From: Diorhabda sublineata | Taxonomy: Eukaryota > Arthropoda > Insecta > Coleoptera > Chrysomelidae | Assembly (NCBI RefSeq): GCF_026230105.1 | Contig: NC_079479.1 | Span: forward strand, 14,953,734-15,017,733 | Reading direction: 5' to 3' | DNA: 64,000 nt | Part shown: in pieces, positions 1-11,029 of the stretch | How positions within the stretch are numbered: position 1 is the stretch's first letter | How the letters are laid out: every line of letters starts with the position of its first letter | Made by a program: the position numbers and the translations under genes | Notes under the pieces: model-generated | What the model was told of the DNA's origin: nothing | Database searches by the model: none | What the model saw: the letters and a program-made list of their open reading frames with translations, nothing else

Positions 1-40
1 TATTGGATAATTATTGACATTCAATATGCATAAGATAATG

Positions 41-175
41 GGTATCATGATGGAAAATATGTGTCTCCCCCACCCTTAAAGTACTTTCGTAGCACTAAAA
101 AACAACCCTATATGCGCTAAAAAATTTTTGGAGTAAGTTTGGGATTCTAAATAATTACCAATTTTTTTTGAGTTT
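41..175. repeat. Diverged copy of the 4.84-5.24 kb foldback repeat
   Basis: This stretch matches 5093-5240 on the same strand at many positions, sharing a tract of the form TGTCTCCCCC followed by an AACAACCC block and a TAAATAATTACC block. It is a third, more diverged half-copy of the foldback family described at 4841-5238. The copy may extend left of the window. Confidence 0.6.
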
Positions 176-224
176 TCAAATCCCCGAGCATCGATTGATT
201 CACTTCACTCTCAGATTTCGAAAA

Positions 225-410
225 TTAATCAATTTTTGCTTTATAATGCCTTTTAACGTTATATTCCTCAAATTCACCCACTGTTTCCCGGCAAATTAAA
301 CACTTTGATTTTGTGTTTTCGATTTCACTATACTTTCTATTTACATCACTATAATTCTTTATTTCTGCAATCATATTTTTTTGGCTGAAGGACATCCTCC
401 AATTAGTCAT
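225..410 (-). pseudogene. hAT transposase N-terminal BED-like zinc finger fragment
   Basis: A 61-codon open segment begins with Met at 410 and contains the zinc-binding pattern CLICRE...EYNVKRHY, with the two cysteines and a following His. This is the finger found at the N terminus of ZBED5/SCAND3-like hAT transposases, where it binds transposon DNA in the nucleus. The frame ends soon after the finger at a stop codon and no RNase H-like catalytic domain follows, so the gene is broken. It lies inside the hAT end that begins at 992. A domesticated host finger gene is possible but the short length argues against it. Confidence 0.55.
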
Positions 411-992
411 TAGTTGCAGCCTTAAAGGTATGACCTGTTGTCACTATCACATTGGAAGGGTTAAGGCTATATGTTTCACAGCCAGGGGTCGTTCAAGGTG
501 ACTAACTCAAAGCAAGGCAGACCACGGTGCAGGTAGGAACAGGTCTCTTTGGTTATAATTTTAACTTACAATCTGTAATTAATTTTAATAGAATGTCAAT
601 CGGCAATTGGCAATTTAAATCCAGTAAGCTCATTAAGTTGAAAACAAAAGTGTATTTCAAGTCGCATATACAGTTACAACTATCGCACAGCATTCATATT
701 TAAAATTGCTATTAATGTTTTGTTGTCGAATAAAATGAAATAAATAATTCTGGCGCAGTTACAACACTTACAATTAAAACTGAGCGCATTTCAACAGTCA
801 CTGCGAACGGACAGATTCGACTACTCGTCTAACATGTTTTTTCAAATTAGATAAGAATTTTTAGTATGGTTGCGGTTGTGTGGAAATTCCAGAATATTCT
901 ATGGGCACGAAAATACTTTTTTTTTTTAAATTTTCGATGAATCTTAAGAGCCGCAAAAGTTTCCAAGCCAGACCGCGGGTTGGTCATCCCTG
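225..992 (-). mobile_element. 5' end of a hAT transposon (ZBED/SCAND3-like), minus strand
   Basis: Read on the minus strand, the segment starts at 992 with CAGGGATGACCAACCCGCGG, a typical hAT terminal inverted repeat of the type found next to BED-finger transposases. About 580 bases further in lies the start of a zinc-finger coding region. The flank TTTAACGA right of 992 is where an 8-bp target duplication would be expected, but the other end is not in the window. The 3' part is missing or lies left of base 1, so this is an incomplete copy. Family assignment rests on the terminus plus the finger motif. Confidence 0.6.
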
Positions 993-1306
993 ATTTAACG
1001 AATGAAAATTCACTGTATTGACCCCATATTTATGTCACGTGTCAATTTGAATATTAATTTTTGAATTCGATAATGAAAAAAAAGGAGAAAACTTCAATGC
1101 ATTACAATTCTTAGTCGATTAATGTGAGTAATTTTTTAATATCGTTATACTTGCATACATATTTTTACATTGTTGTTTGACAATAATTTCAGTCTTCGAT
1201 GATGATATAATTATTCGAATGTTAGGGATATATATTGAAAAGAGTATTATTTTGTGTTTGATAGCCGAATCCCTCTGCTAGAACGCTCCTAAACTATTAA
1301 TTAATA
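993..1306. other. Gene-free AT-rich spacer
   Basis: I see no coding signal, RNA gene or terminal repeat between the hAT end and the next mariner-like element. Confidence 0.5.
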
Positions 1307-2983
1307 CAGAGTTTTATGTATGGAACGCCTCAATTATCTCGAGAGCGGCTTCTATGATTTTTATAAATTTTTGTATACAAGGTTCTTGTGATACGGCCGG
1401 TAGTATGGTGGTATTTACATTGTTGTCAACTCTTTTCTTTTTCCGGAAAAATAATAAACTTTGTTATTTTAAATATATCTTCCTGTATATTTTTCGCTTT
1501 TCGAAATTCTTAAGAAATACTTATCATTTTTCATCTGACGTACCTTATACCTAAATGCCATAATTTCGGAGTCATATTTAGGTGGCTATGACTGCTACAA
1601 TAACAAATTTAACGTTTCAATAAATTATTATTGTTGTAGTTTATTGAAATTCACAATGGATTTTTATCGGAAAAAAACCGGATTGATATTTTAATGATAT
1701 AAGGATATGGTGATGGGCGTAGAAATCAACAAGAAACGTGCGATATCTTTAATAATTTATATCCTAACCGGAATCCCATAACAAGATCTACTGTCAGTAA
1801 ATTAGTTAAAAAGTTTAACGAAACTGATTCAGTAAAAAATTTATCCGAATCAAGGCGCAGAAAAACAAATCTTTAGATGTTTGACCCCTGTTAGAAGACA
1901 CGATCTGTACTTGAGTACTAGACAAATATCCATGGAACTTTATATTTCGTAAATATGCAAAAATAAAATTTTACGTGGTAATAAATTCCATCCATACAAA
2001 GTAACGTTTGTTAAAGAGAAGACGATTTTGATAGACGTGAAAAGTTTGCAGAGACCTAATATTACAATCAAAACGATCCAAATTTTTTAGGTAATGTTTT
2101 GCAATGAGGCCACTTTTTGTATTAATGGAAACGTTAATCGGCATAATTGTAGATACTGGTGACGTAACAATCCTCGTTGGATGCGTGAATCCCACACTTG
2201 AATGGTCCGGCGTATTTAGATTTATTGGAAAATAGTTTTATACCTGAATTGGCTTGGATATTTTCAAATCCAAGTTTGTATTTTCAATTACATTTAAAAA
2301 AAACTTTTCAGACAATAACAATATCCCAAACGACAATATTTGGCTACAACAAGTTGGTGCCCCACCTCACTATATGTGTTTGGTAAAGCAACACCTAAAT
2401 AATTTATTTCCCAGAAGATGGATTGGATGGCGTGGTTTTATCGAATGGCCCTCGCGATCATGAATCCTTTAGGCTATTTCCTGGGGGGTCACTTAAAAAA
2501 CATTGCCACAGAGATAAGAAGAATTGAGAACTCAAGGATGTTGCAAAATGTATTGCAAAGTTTTAAAAATTGTATGGCTTTAATCGCCTTTACTATGTTT
2601 TTGAAAATTCATAATTTTTCTACTTCACAAATGTGGATCTACTTCTAACATGACAAAAACGTTTAAATATTTGTCTACAGTTGTTGTAGATTTTCTACGC
2701 CATGAATTGGATAAATATTTTAGTGCGCCAGTTTCATTAAACTCTTTACTAACTTACTGACACTAGATCTTGTTATAAAATTTATATTAGCACATAAATT
2801 ATTAAAGAATATCTAAATTAAACGAGTGTACTCAATCGTATATCAAATATATAGAGTGATCCATTTGAAATAACAAAATTCATTATTTTTCCGAAAAAAT
2901 GAAACATCTGACAACAATTTAGATACCATTATAATACCGGTCGTATCAAAAATTTAGGCGTTCTATACATAAAACTCACTCTG
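1307..2983 (+). mobile_element. Degenerate Tc1/mariner element with long inverted ends
   Basis: The left end (after TA at 1305-1306) reads CAGAGTTTTATGTATGGAA and the right end is its approximate reverse complement, finishing before TA at 2984-2985. The terminal repeats are unusually long: the right arm, about 2700-2983, contains a reversed copy of the DNA that encodes the transposase N terminus in the left arm (about 1690-1870). The length of about 1.68 kb and the TA flanks fit the Tc1/mariner superfamily. A shortened palindromic relative sits at 16081-16780. Confidence 0.7.
1656..2520 (+). pseudogene. Tc1/mariner-type transposase, heavily decayed
   Basis: The N-terminal helix-turn-helix region can be read as YGDGRRNQQETCDIF and continues to about 1870. 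After a gap come stretches matching the intact transposase at 32456-33535: KFHPYKV, then GNVNRHNCRYW, then a WIGWRGFIEWPSRS block near 2420-2460 and GYFLGGHLKN. Stops and frameshifts separate these blocks and neither the second nor third catalytic aspartate is in a clean context. The order of blocks is that of a rosa-like Tc1/mariner transposase, which cuts and pastes the element at TA sites. Clearly non-functional. Confidence 0.7.
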
Positions 2984-3852
2984 TATATACAAATAATGTC
3001 GGCTTATATCATTCCATCATTCCAACCCAACGTTCAGCTACCTATTTGAGACCTTTGAGCTTAAATGATAAAAAATGTCGCACTTCATTTTCTACATCTG
3101 GTTTCAAATGTTTCCCACGCAAAAAGTCCACCGTATATCTAAATAAATAGTAATAGATCCATCTAAATGCGGTAGGAGTTCAATACCACCAAGTTCTTAT
3201 AATTTAATATAATTCTCGTAATTTGTGATTTGGTCTTGTTTTAACAGAATACCCTCCCGATTAACTAAACTTTTATTTCTCCAATAACAACTCAGCAATT
3301 CACATTTGCTTGTATTTAATTTTGTCACACTCCTACTACGAAAACGTTGGCAAAAATATATATTATACCTTAAATTATATCTATTTGAAACTACTTCTGA
3401 AATCTCAATAAAACACGCTCCTAATTAACAGAAAAAAATTTAGACACAAAGATGAATATAGATATTGTCTACTCACGGATCTTAAGTAGCCTCGAATAAA
3501 AATTTTTTAAGTAGAATGGTAAATAAGAGTTCCATTTTCTGGAAAGAAAAAATATTAAATGAGTTTGAATGTTTTCGTGTACATACATAGAAAAATACCT
3601 TTCGTCACCATATGTACAAGACTACCACAACAACTATCAAAGTTCTTTAATGAATATAAGTGTAATTCATGACGTTTATAATAAATACATTATCGATATA
3701 TTTCACTAAATTCATATTTGAAAAACCCAGAAACAAAATAAATAATATTATATATCAAGTAACTTGCAGCATAAACATCTCAATATATAGGAAACGGATT
3801 AAAAAATTAAATTCGTCTAAAATATTAATAAGTACATATAAATTATAATATA
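2984..3852. other. Gene-free stretch with a Penelope sliver
   Basis: No gene is supported. Positions about 3735-3770 share the run AATAATATTATATATCAAGT with the Penelope-like C terminus at 13725 and probably are a short scrap of it. The rest is AT-rich sequence without recognised structure. Confidence 0.4.
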
Positions 3853-4547
3853 CAGGGTGATCCCGTCTCAACGAAAAGGGCGTTGAAGAAAAAAACTACA
3901 CATTTATTACGATTTTGCCGTAACTACTGGCAACATTGTATCGAAATTTTACACGAATATGTTTTGGAACATAACTTTTTCAATATTAGATTTATCAAGC
4001 AAAATTTTAAGTTAACTTGAACATCATTTGAGTTTACACTAAAAAGGTACTCTTGATTTAACATGATACTGTGTACCGTTTTCGGAATATTTTGATTTGA
4101 AAATTATGAAGTAATAACTGATTTTCAATTTACATATTGCTTACTAGTCAATAATAATAATAATAATTAATTCATTTATTCTTACTTCGTACCAGCATCG
4201 GTTATTACTTCATAATTTTGTGGTGTAAAAGTAAATAATGTTAAAATTCACTTGAAATTTTACTTACAAAATCTAATATTCAAAAAGTTATGTTCAATAC
4301 TACTTGGCACGAACTGTGTAACTAGCGCCCTCTATGAGAATCAGATATAAACACAAATTAATTAAATGTATAAGCTTCCAAAACATATTCGTATGAAATT
4401 TCGATACAATGTTGCCAGTAATTACGGCAAAATTCAACTTCCTTTATCTTGAATACGGATGGTGGATGGAAAATTTTTTACTGAGCAAACTCCAAATATT
4501 TTCCAATCTATCCTAGAGACGGGATCTCCTTTTCGTGAAACACCCTG
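3853..4547. mobile_element. MITE of about 695 bp with CAGGGTG ends
   Basis: The left end CAGGGTGATCCCGTCTC and the right end GAGACGGGATCT...CACCCTG are imperfect inverted repeats, flanked by TA on both sides. A second inner pair (GCCGTAACTACTGGCAACAT near 3915 against its reverse complement near 4410) extends the inverted structure. There is no open frame, so this is a non-autonomous DNA element, probably of the Tc1/mariner type given the TA flanks. Confidence 0.7.
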
Positions 4548-4840
4548 TATTGATAAACTCGTGTTATGAAACGATATTCATCCCCAATTCTCCACCAAAC
4601 AAATTATCACTATAATCATTTAAAAGCAACAGATATCACAAACGCAGTACTTATTAAGGAACAATGATCAGGACCCGAGTTCGCTATCAACATAAAATCT
4701 AAGTCATTCTTGTTAACTTGATTTCTATTTATGATAGCAGACCATTTGACCATTTGAGGCTCCACATAGGAAATAAAAAATTACTTTATCCTTAAATTAT
4801 CTTTGTGGACTTATATGAACTAGGTGATTTAATGTTATCG

Positions 4841-5238
4841 CCTAGTAATTTTGGTAATTATTTAGAATTGGGGCTCCAGGCAAAAATCGTTCTAAAAAAT
4901 TTCTCACGCAGTTGGGGTTGTTTCTGGGGGTACAAATAGTAAATTTGAGGCGGGGGAGACATATTATTTCCATTATTTCAGACATTACATGGTACAATTT
5001 ACATATGATACCTAAACCTAACCAATTCTAAATAATTACCATCTTGATTAGGTTAGGTTAAGTTTCATTGATTTATCATATGTAAATTGTACCATGTAAT
5101 GTCTGAAATAATGGAAATAATATGTCTCCCCCGCCTCAAATTTACTATTTGTACCCTCAGAAACAACCCCAAATGCGTGAGAAATTTTTTAGAACGATTT
5201 TTGCCTGGAACACCAATTTTAAATAATTACCGTAATTT
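4841..5238. repeat. Foldback (palindromic) repeat, arms of about 180 bp
   Basis: The arms 4841-5023 and 5046-5238 are reverse complements with very few differences, around a spacer of about 22 bases. Both arm ends carry GGTAATTATTTA or its complement. The right arm happens to be open for 61 codons (5087-5272), which is a by-product of the repeat and not a gene. A diverged copy lies at 41-175, so this is a dispersed family. Confidence 0.85.
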
Positions 5239-5600
5239 TTTGAGAAAAGTACTTATTTGTGAATTACTATAAACTATTGATAAAAAATATATTCTAACAC
5301 ACATTTTTATGAAGATCTATTGGATAATCCGCGAGATTTTAATCAGTTGGAAATATTTTCAGCGCTTTCGAGTACACGAGTATTGAATTGGTATTCATCT
5401 GAGTTTGAAATAATAAAATTTCACCTCGATTCAGTAGATAAAACGTGATTCCTCAAAAATTAAAAACCTGTTTGTGTCTTCTTTCACATTACTTGATTCA
5501 TATAGTTCAACATACTACATGTCTTATTTTGCCTATACCACTTAACGTCGCTTCTTTTAAATCATTCTTCATTTTGTCTCCGTTGCGTACATTACTTCGA
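5239..5600. other. Gene-free spacer
   Basis: No coding or structural signal seen before the Helitron segment. Confidence 0.4.
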
Positions 5601-6478
5601 ATATTTTTTTTTTCACTCTAGCTCACAGTTATTCAGAGAACAGTGAAATTCATTTACATTAAAAATTTAATTACTATTTTTAGTGAAATACCACCCAAAA
5701 AATCCAACCTTAATGCCCGTAGAAAGCAGAATCGATGTGCACGTGTTGAAAGAGCTCATGAATCAGTCGAACAGAGAGCAGAAAGAGATGTAACTCAAAG
5801 AATTCGTGCACGAGAACAGCGAGAAAATCGTCGACAAGAAAATGCATTGAGAACCAGGGTGGCATGTCAACAACACATAGATTCATATAGAGAACAAAAC
5901 CGAGAAAATCATCGAACCAACCGCGCAGTAACACGTGGATCATTTGTTCGCTTGCATTTAATTATGAACCAGACATCAATTACTCGTCTAATTCCAAAGT
6001 TACTATTGGTACGATGGACAAAATATGCAATTATTGTCAGACAATGAAACACCCGGCATGTGTTACGTATCAGGAAATTGTATTGTCACCACTCCCTACT
6101 CCACCTGAACTTTGGAAATCCCTTCTTTCTGGCATTTCAAATGAATCACAATTATTTTTGCGTAAGACACGAAAATTTAATTCTTGCCTCCAAATGACGT
6201 CGTTTGGAGCATCCAAAGTTTGTGATTTGTCATCTGATGGTCGAAATTTTGAGACATTTAAAATTCAATGCCAGGTATATCATAAAATGGGATCATTGAT
6301 GCCAAGGCCAAAAGAAGATCCAAAATTTCTTCAAATCTATTTTATGGACAATTGTGAAGAACGTGTAACAACTCAATGCCAGTATAATTTCAAGCAGAAG
6401 AGAGAGCAATTGTATTGTCATTAGAATTATTTCAAATCAAATCACTCAGCCACAGCAACGCGTGGCCGGATCTGCTAG
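5600..6478 (+). mobile_element. Internally deleted Helitron with 3' terminus
   Basis: The segment carries the start of the Helitron replicase gene and then ends in GTGGCCGGATCTGCTAG at 6478, followed by T. A GC-rich short hairpin region just before a CTAG end is the hallmark of a Helitron 3' end. Everything from the middle of the replicase to the helicase is missing, so this copy could only have moved with help from another element. The 5' boundary is not sharp. Confidence 0.65.
5643..6424 (+). pseudogene. Helitron Rep/Hel N-terminal fragment
   Basis: Helitron replicase combines a HUH endonuclease with a PIF1-type helicase and drives rolling-circle transposition. Here only the N-terminal part remains. 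A basic, Arg/Glu/Gln-rich region (QNRCARVERAHESVEQRAER...) runs to about 5940, then a frameshift of the reading phase leads to a block with CNYCQTMKHP (zinc-finger-like cysteines) and ends with FLQIYFMDN, typical of the Helitron-like N domain. The HUH motif and the helicase are absent. At least one frameshift near 5950-6010 and a stop at about 6422 confirm decay. Confidence 0.75.
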
Positions 6479-6784
6479 TCAATGTATAAAACTTCACAAG
6501 CCCTCGATAACGCAATAAACTTTTAAACACAGTAATAATTATTTATTTTACAAAAATAATATGTAATTAAAACATAACCTGCGGGAATTTTCTGCAAAAC
6601 TTTCAACCACTTTATCATTAAAATTATTTAGCTTTTTATCTATTATAGCTCTGAGTACACTCATCAAGGTCAGACCATTAATAGTCCAGTGATCACAGCT
6701 CCTGACCCACGAAAATTAGTTATGTCGCCGATTTTCTGGATTTAGGTAGCTCTAAGGGTGCTTTAACGATACAGTGAAAGTTAA
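6479..6784. other. Gene-free stretch with an imperfect repeat of the adjacent hAT tail
   Basis: About 6690-6780 resembles 6840-6920 on the same strand (shared CGAAAATTA, GTAGCTCT/TAGTTCT and CGATAC blocks), suggesting a local duplication of the hAT 3' flank. Nothing coding is seen. Confidence 0.35.
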
Positions 6785-7100
6785 CAGCTTCAGAAGACTA
6801 AAAACATGGCTAAGAAGCACCATGGCAGAAGATCGCTTTATAGTTCAGTGAGTACAGCACAATTAGAGCCAAAACCCTCGAAAATTAATTTAGATAGTTC
6901 TGAGGCTACTCTATCGATACGGTAAAATTTATCATCAAAATTTTGACCGCTAAGTGATATATTTTTGTATAAATTTTCAAAATTCCGATTTTCAAATAAC
7001 TCGAAATATATACCAAATTTCGGAAAAAGTGCAGGAATCAAAAATTTAGTTTAAGAAATTTTCTACAAAAAAGGTTCCGTGTAATTTTTCCCTAAGAACT

Positions 7101-7874
7101 GTCATTTCTTTGTAAAATACGCACAAAACTCAACATTTCAGGACGAAAGAAAGAAAGTGCATTGTACTCTTTAGAGTCTCTACTTTTTAACTGCATCTGC
7201 AAAAAAAATTCAGACTTGTAAAATTTTCTTGGAAAACAACACGAACGGGATTGTTTTTTGCTTGTTGCCTGGGTGAATTTAAAACACGTGTATCTGTGAC
7301 TCTGCTTCACCCAGCATCAAACCCTTGCTTGAGGTCTTCAATTAGACGATTACTTTTAAAATGAGACCAATTATACTTTTGAACTCACTTTGTGATAAGA
7401 AAAAAACTACTTTTACCAATGCTAGATTTTTTCATAGTTGACAAGTTTGGTTACTTTTTTTAAGTTGTTGAATACCAGCCATTTTCGCAAAATAATGAGA
7501 AAACTAAAACGACATTTTTTTCTTAAATCGTTTTGCGATTTTCGTGGGTTTTGTTTTAACGCATCATACGGGGAAAAACGAAAGCTTACGTGACAGAGAA
7601 TCGGATGACCACAGTCACCCTCTACATAGATATCCGTTACAAAAAAGAAACCTCTTTGTACTGGGAGAGTTTCTTCAATACATCAGCCGAAGATTCTACG
7701 GGTGTAGAGGGCGCCGTCGGAGCAAAACACAGACGACAAAATACTTCTTATTAGTGCACGTGTTTTAACGTTAATTGTTGAATAAAAATTGTAAAAAAAA
7801 ATAGTAAAAATGGCAGAGAAGGAACCCAACGGGAAGTTAATTTTGTTTCTTTTTTAGTACGTAAAGTGTCGTAA
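7101..7874. other. Interior of the hAT inverted pair, no clear gene
   Basis: A 74-codon open stretch at 7544-7768 includes a frame with TSAEDSTGVEGAVG-like residues and could be an upstream remnant of the cysteine-rich gene, but I cannot support it. The rest is AT-rich. Confidence 0.3.
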
Positions 7875-8374
7875 ATGCCAGCATCAAAATACTCTTTGAT
7901 TAGTGAAATGTTGAATTGTTTTTATTGTTTTGAAAATGTGGTCAATCTAAGGTCTCTTCCTCCAACCTCAGATGCAGCCAAATTGCATTGCTTAAGAGTG
8001 TATTTCCAGGTTCAAGAATGGCTCTCCAATACCTGCTTAGATCCAGTAAAGTGGGGATGGGAGTTTCGAGACATTTTGTCACTGAAACCAATGAAGCGCC
8101 ACCAGCGCTCTCAGAGATCTTAAAAAAGATTCTTTGTAACGGCCAAAAAGGTTGTAGTAAGATGTGTACTTGCAAGAAGGCTGGACTGCTATTTAGAAGC
8201 CTGTGCGGGTCGTATTTACAAAATTTCTGCACGAATCTGATTCCTGATGACATAGGGGAAGAAGAATTTTTTGACGGAGAGACCAGTCCTGCAGAAGAAG
8301 ACAGTGAACACGCCCTGTCGAGCACGGAATTCCTCTTGGAAGAAACGCTCGAGACTGATGATGAAATCGACTAG
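7875..8374 (+). pseudogene. Cysteine-rich protein fragment of a transposon-associated family
   Basis: Two overlapping frames together make one diverged product. The first (from 7875) contains LRVYFQVQEWL and KWGWEF; the second (from about 8070) contains an ILKKILCNGQKGCSKMCTCKK cysteine cluster followed by further cysteines and a long acidic tail ending at 8374. A KWGW motif followed by a CxC-like cluster and an acidic tail occurs in many uncharacterised insect and cnidarian proteins that accompany mobile DNA. I do not know their function. One frameshift near 8060-8090 and loss of several expected cysteines mark it as broken. It lies between the two inverted hAT tails. Confidence 0.5.
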
Positions 8375-8884
8375 ATCGCAATTGATTTCTTATATTCGAT
8401 TTTTGATATTTTCTCTATTTTTGATAAATATTTAAATAAAGTTCTCACAAAAATAGCGTTTTTAAGGATTATCCCTGTCCCATACTTAAGTTTAGAGTAT
8501 TTACAGCAATCAAGATTTTAAAAGAGGATTTCTGGCATTTTAGAGTTTTTTTTGAGTTTTTTGAATCCGCAAAAAATGCACTGTTGAAAAAATCCAGTAA
8601 CACGAAATTAATTTTTTGTAAGAGTAATTTTGAGATTAGGAAAAAATCACAAGGAACCATTTTTGTAGAAATATTTTTTTAATACATTTTTGATCCCTTC
8701 ACTTTTTTCGAAATTCAGTATAGATTACGAGTTTTTAGTAAAATTCGAAATTTTGAGAATTTAAACAAAATTATATCGCTTAGCGGCCGCAATTTTGATG
8801 TCAACTTTTACTGTATCGATTGAGCAGCCACAGATTAAATTAATTTCCGTGGGTTTTGGCTCTAATTGGACTGTACTCACTGAA

Positions 8885-9960
8885 CTATAAGGCGATCTTC
8901 GCCATGGTGCTTCTTAGCCATGTTTTTAGTCTTCTGAAGTTGCTAAAGGATCGCTCTACTGTACAGTTAGTGCATGGTAAAGCGATCAAAAATTTTAATG
9001 CTTTTTCTGTTTCGGGAAAGAAGGAATTTGTTTCTTTTAGGACGTCAACAACTGTTAGATTTGTTAGATTAATCCTATCGTGCCACAATTGCTGCCAAAG
9101 TTCAAAAATTATAAAGCTGGGTAATTGATTCACGAGTTTGTTTCAGATTTTCATTTGTCACCTTTTGCATCTTTGCCGAATTTAACTTAGATAATGCGAA
9201 TGATGGCATGTTTTCTTTAGCAAAACGTACTTCAAGGGAGGTGATAAATGAATCCAAGTATGATATTACTAAAGGCCTCTTCCAGTATTCTGAAGAGCTT
9301 TCTGCTGGATGGTTGGTTGCCTCTATGATGTTGTTTCCCCGTAATACGCGGCATTGATGTAATGTCCTCCTCCGGTCCGACTTTCTTTGCAGCAACAGCA
9401 GCTTCCTTTATAATTTCGTCTGTCACTTTTTCCGAATTATCACGGTGGTTTTTAATTAGAATTAAAATTCTTTTAACGTGTTCCGAGGCTTTGATCACGT
9501 CCAAAGCTACAGATTGGAGTATATTAACAACGGATTTTATCAAAGCCGAGGCTACCAACATAATCCCGAGAATGAAAGAAATTTCGGAAGTAGCCGCATG
9601 CAGATGAAAGACACTTTTCCGACTTGCACTATTTCCTTCCTGAGATAATGTTTGTAAGGCTTCCAGAATTACTGAAAGATTTTATTTAAAAACTCTAATG
9701 GTTTCGTGTTTCTCACTCCATCTTGTCTCGCAAAGTCTGGAAATATTAGGTATTAACTCCTCAAAAATGATTCCCGAAAAAAGTTTATAGTTTCTTTGGT
9801 GGTTCCCATGGCATTTCTAATTTCAGGAAGTGAATTTAGATCATTGATAACTAGATTCAGTTTGAGGGACGAGCAATGATAGAGGGTTACGGTGTACTTT
9901 TTGCTTGAATCCCTTCGTTTTTACCTGACATCGTTGAACAACCATCAAAACCAAAACCAA
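8885..9960 (-). pseudogene. hAT transposase (DUF4371 type), frameshifted
   Basis: Minus strand, reading from about 9960 to 8885. In order: GFDGCSTMSGKNEGIQAKST (the conserved DG(A/C)S.MSG block of the RNase H-like domain), a helical region (LVASALIKSVVNILQSVALD, about 9560-9500), SSSEYWKRPLVISYLDSFI (about 9300), and the C-terminal dimerisation block LPCTNCTVERSFSNFRRLKT at about 8940-9000. This is the layout of hAT transposases annotated as DUF4371 or as 52 kDa PKR-inhibitor-repressor-like proteins. At least three frameshifts break it and the N terminus is missing. It is one of two inverted hAT tails. Confidence 0.8.
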
Positions 9961-10039
9961 CGTATTTTAAAAACGGTCAAAATCTTAATGTTATTCTGAA
10001 TATTTCAATACTTTCTAAAATATACATTAAACCTTAATT

Positions 10040-10150
10040 TGTCATTCGATGGGGAATTTATTGATAGGTAAGGAAGTCAAGCACGGCCTTAGGACTTTGA
10101 TATCTAGGGGGAACAACTGCTCCCCGGCTCCCCTTTGGTGTCGCCCTTGG
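10040..10150 (-). mobile_element. Probable hAT 5' terminal region
   Basis: On the minus strand this reads as a GC-rich run with blocks such as GGGGAGCCGGGGAGCAG and CCTAAGGCCGTGCTTGAC, resembling the subterminal DNA of DUF4371-type hAT elements. It lies upstream of the pseudogene at 8885-9960 in the matching orientation. The exact end could not be fixed. Confidence 0.4.
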
Positions 10151-10440
10151 ATAAAGTGTCATTTATGTGATTGCTTTATTATGAATATTGATTAATTATA
10201 ATTATCAAAGATAAAATATCATTGTCGAAAAAGTTTTCTTAATAATTTAAACAGAATTGGTCGATAAAAGTTTCTGAGAGTTTTATATTTTTGATAATAC
10301 TTGTTCCATTCAGACTATAAGTTGTCAAATAATCAATATCCCCTTATATGGTTATTTTCATTTAAAAAACTTTTTTGTGATCGTTTTATGACGTTCGAAG
10401 TTTTAAAAAACAATGATTATTCAAACCAAATCTTTTACAG

Positions 10441-10620
10441 TATCCACAGAACCAAGAAGATGTAAACTTTCAATATACAATCAAAACAAGCGATGTCATT
10501 CAAATATCTAAGAGCGAACATAACAAGTAATAGAAATCTAAAGAATGAAGTGAAAGCTCAATCAACGAAGGCGTCATTAATATCAGGGTACCTGAGAGAT
10601 GTAATTTGGCGGAATAAATA
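10441..10620 (+). pseudogene. Non-LTR reverse transcriptase fragment, part 1
   Basis: The frame reads EPRRCKLSIYNQN, then MSFKYLRANITSNRNLKNEV and continues to ISGYLRDVIWRNKY. The FKYLG.xI block followed by a conserved W is the region just downstream of the reverse transcriptase palm in RTE/CR1-like LINEs. The frame is cut at 10621 exactly where CAGGGTGTTTATA begins, so an insertion has split the element. The matching downstream part is at 11030-11260. Non-functional. Confidence 0.7.
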
Positions 10621-11029
10621 CAGGGTGTTTATATATTCGACCGATAATGCTCTACCACTAAGAGATCTCAATAAATGATTTATTTTGATATAGGAATACG
10701 AATCCTAGTTGTTGAGATATAGAGTAATCAAAATTTTAAATTAAAATCAAAAATTTGCCATAAATCAGAAACGCCTCTAAATTTTTGTTTTCGAATTTGC
10801 TAACCATTATTCTCCTTAATTAAGTAATATTTTTACATGAACAAACTTTGGGGAAATTTAATCAGTGGCGCGCTGTCCGGGTTAATTGTCATTTTTATCT
10901 CCCTATTTTTTACGCCACTGGAATAAATTCTTTTTCAAATTTTATTTTAAATTACCTGATTATTTTAAGTTGAGAAACTAATAACCTGTTGTGGAGCTAA
11001 AATGAACGGTGTTGTAGAAATTTACCTCT
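10621..11029. mobile_element. MITE-like insertion splitting the LINE fragment
   Basis: The insertion starts with CAGGGTGTTTATA immediately after TA, as in mariner-type MITEs. I cannot see a clean matching right end, so the boundary near 11029 is set by where LINE-like coding resumes. It has no open frame. Confidence 0.4.

Larger units (their letters stand above)
6785..8965. repeat. Inverted pair of hAT 3' tails (arms of about 320 bp)
   Basis: The arm 6785-7100 and the arm 8625-8965 are reverse complements over about 320 bp with roughly 15-20 percent differences by eye. Each arm starts with the last codons of a hAT transposase, readable as FRRLKTWLRSTMA on the plus strand in the left arm and on the minus strand in the right arm. 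The two tails therefore face each other and enclose about 1.5 kb that holds the cysteine-rich pseudogene at 7875-8374. Confidence 0.8.

Noticed and set aside
2198..2648. Three overlapping plus-strand frames as separate genes
   Set aside because: They are broken pieces of one decayed transposase.
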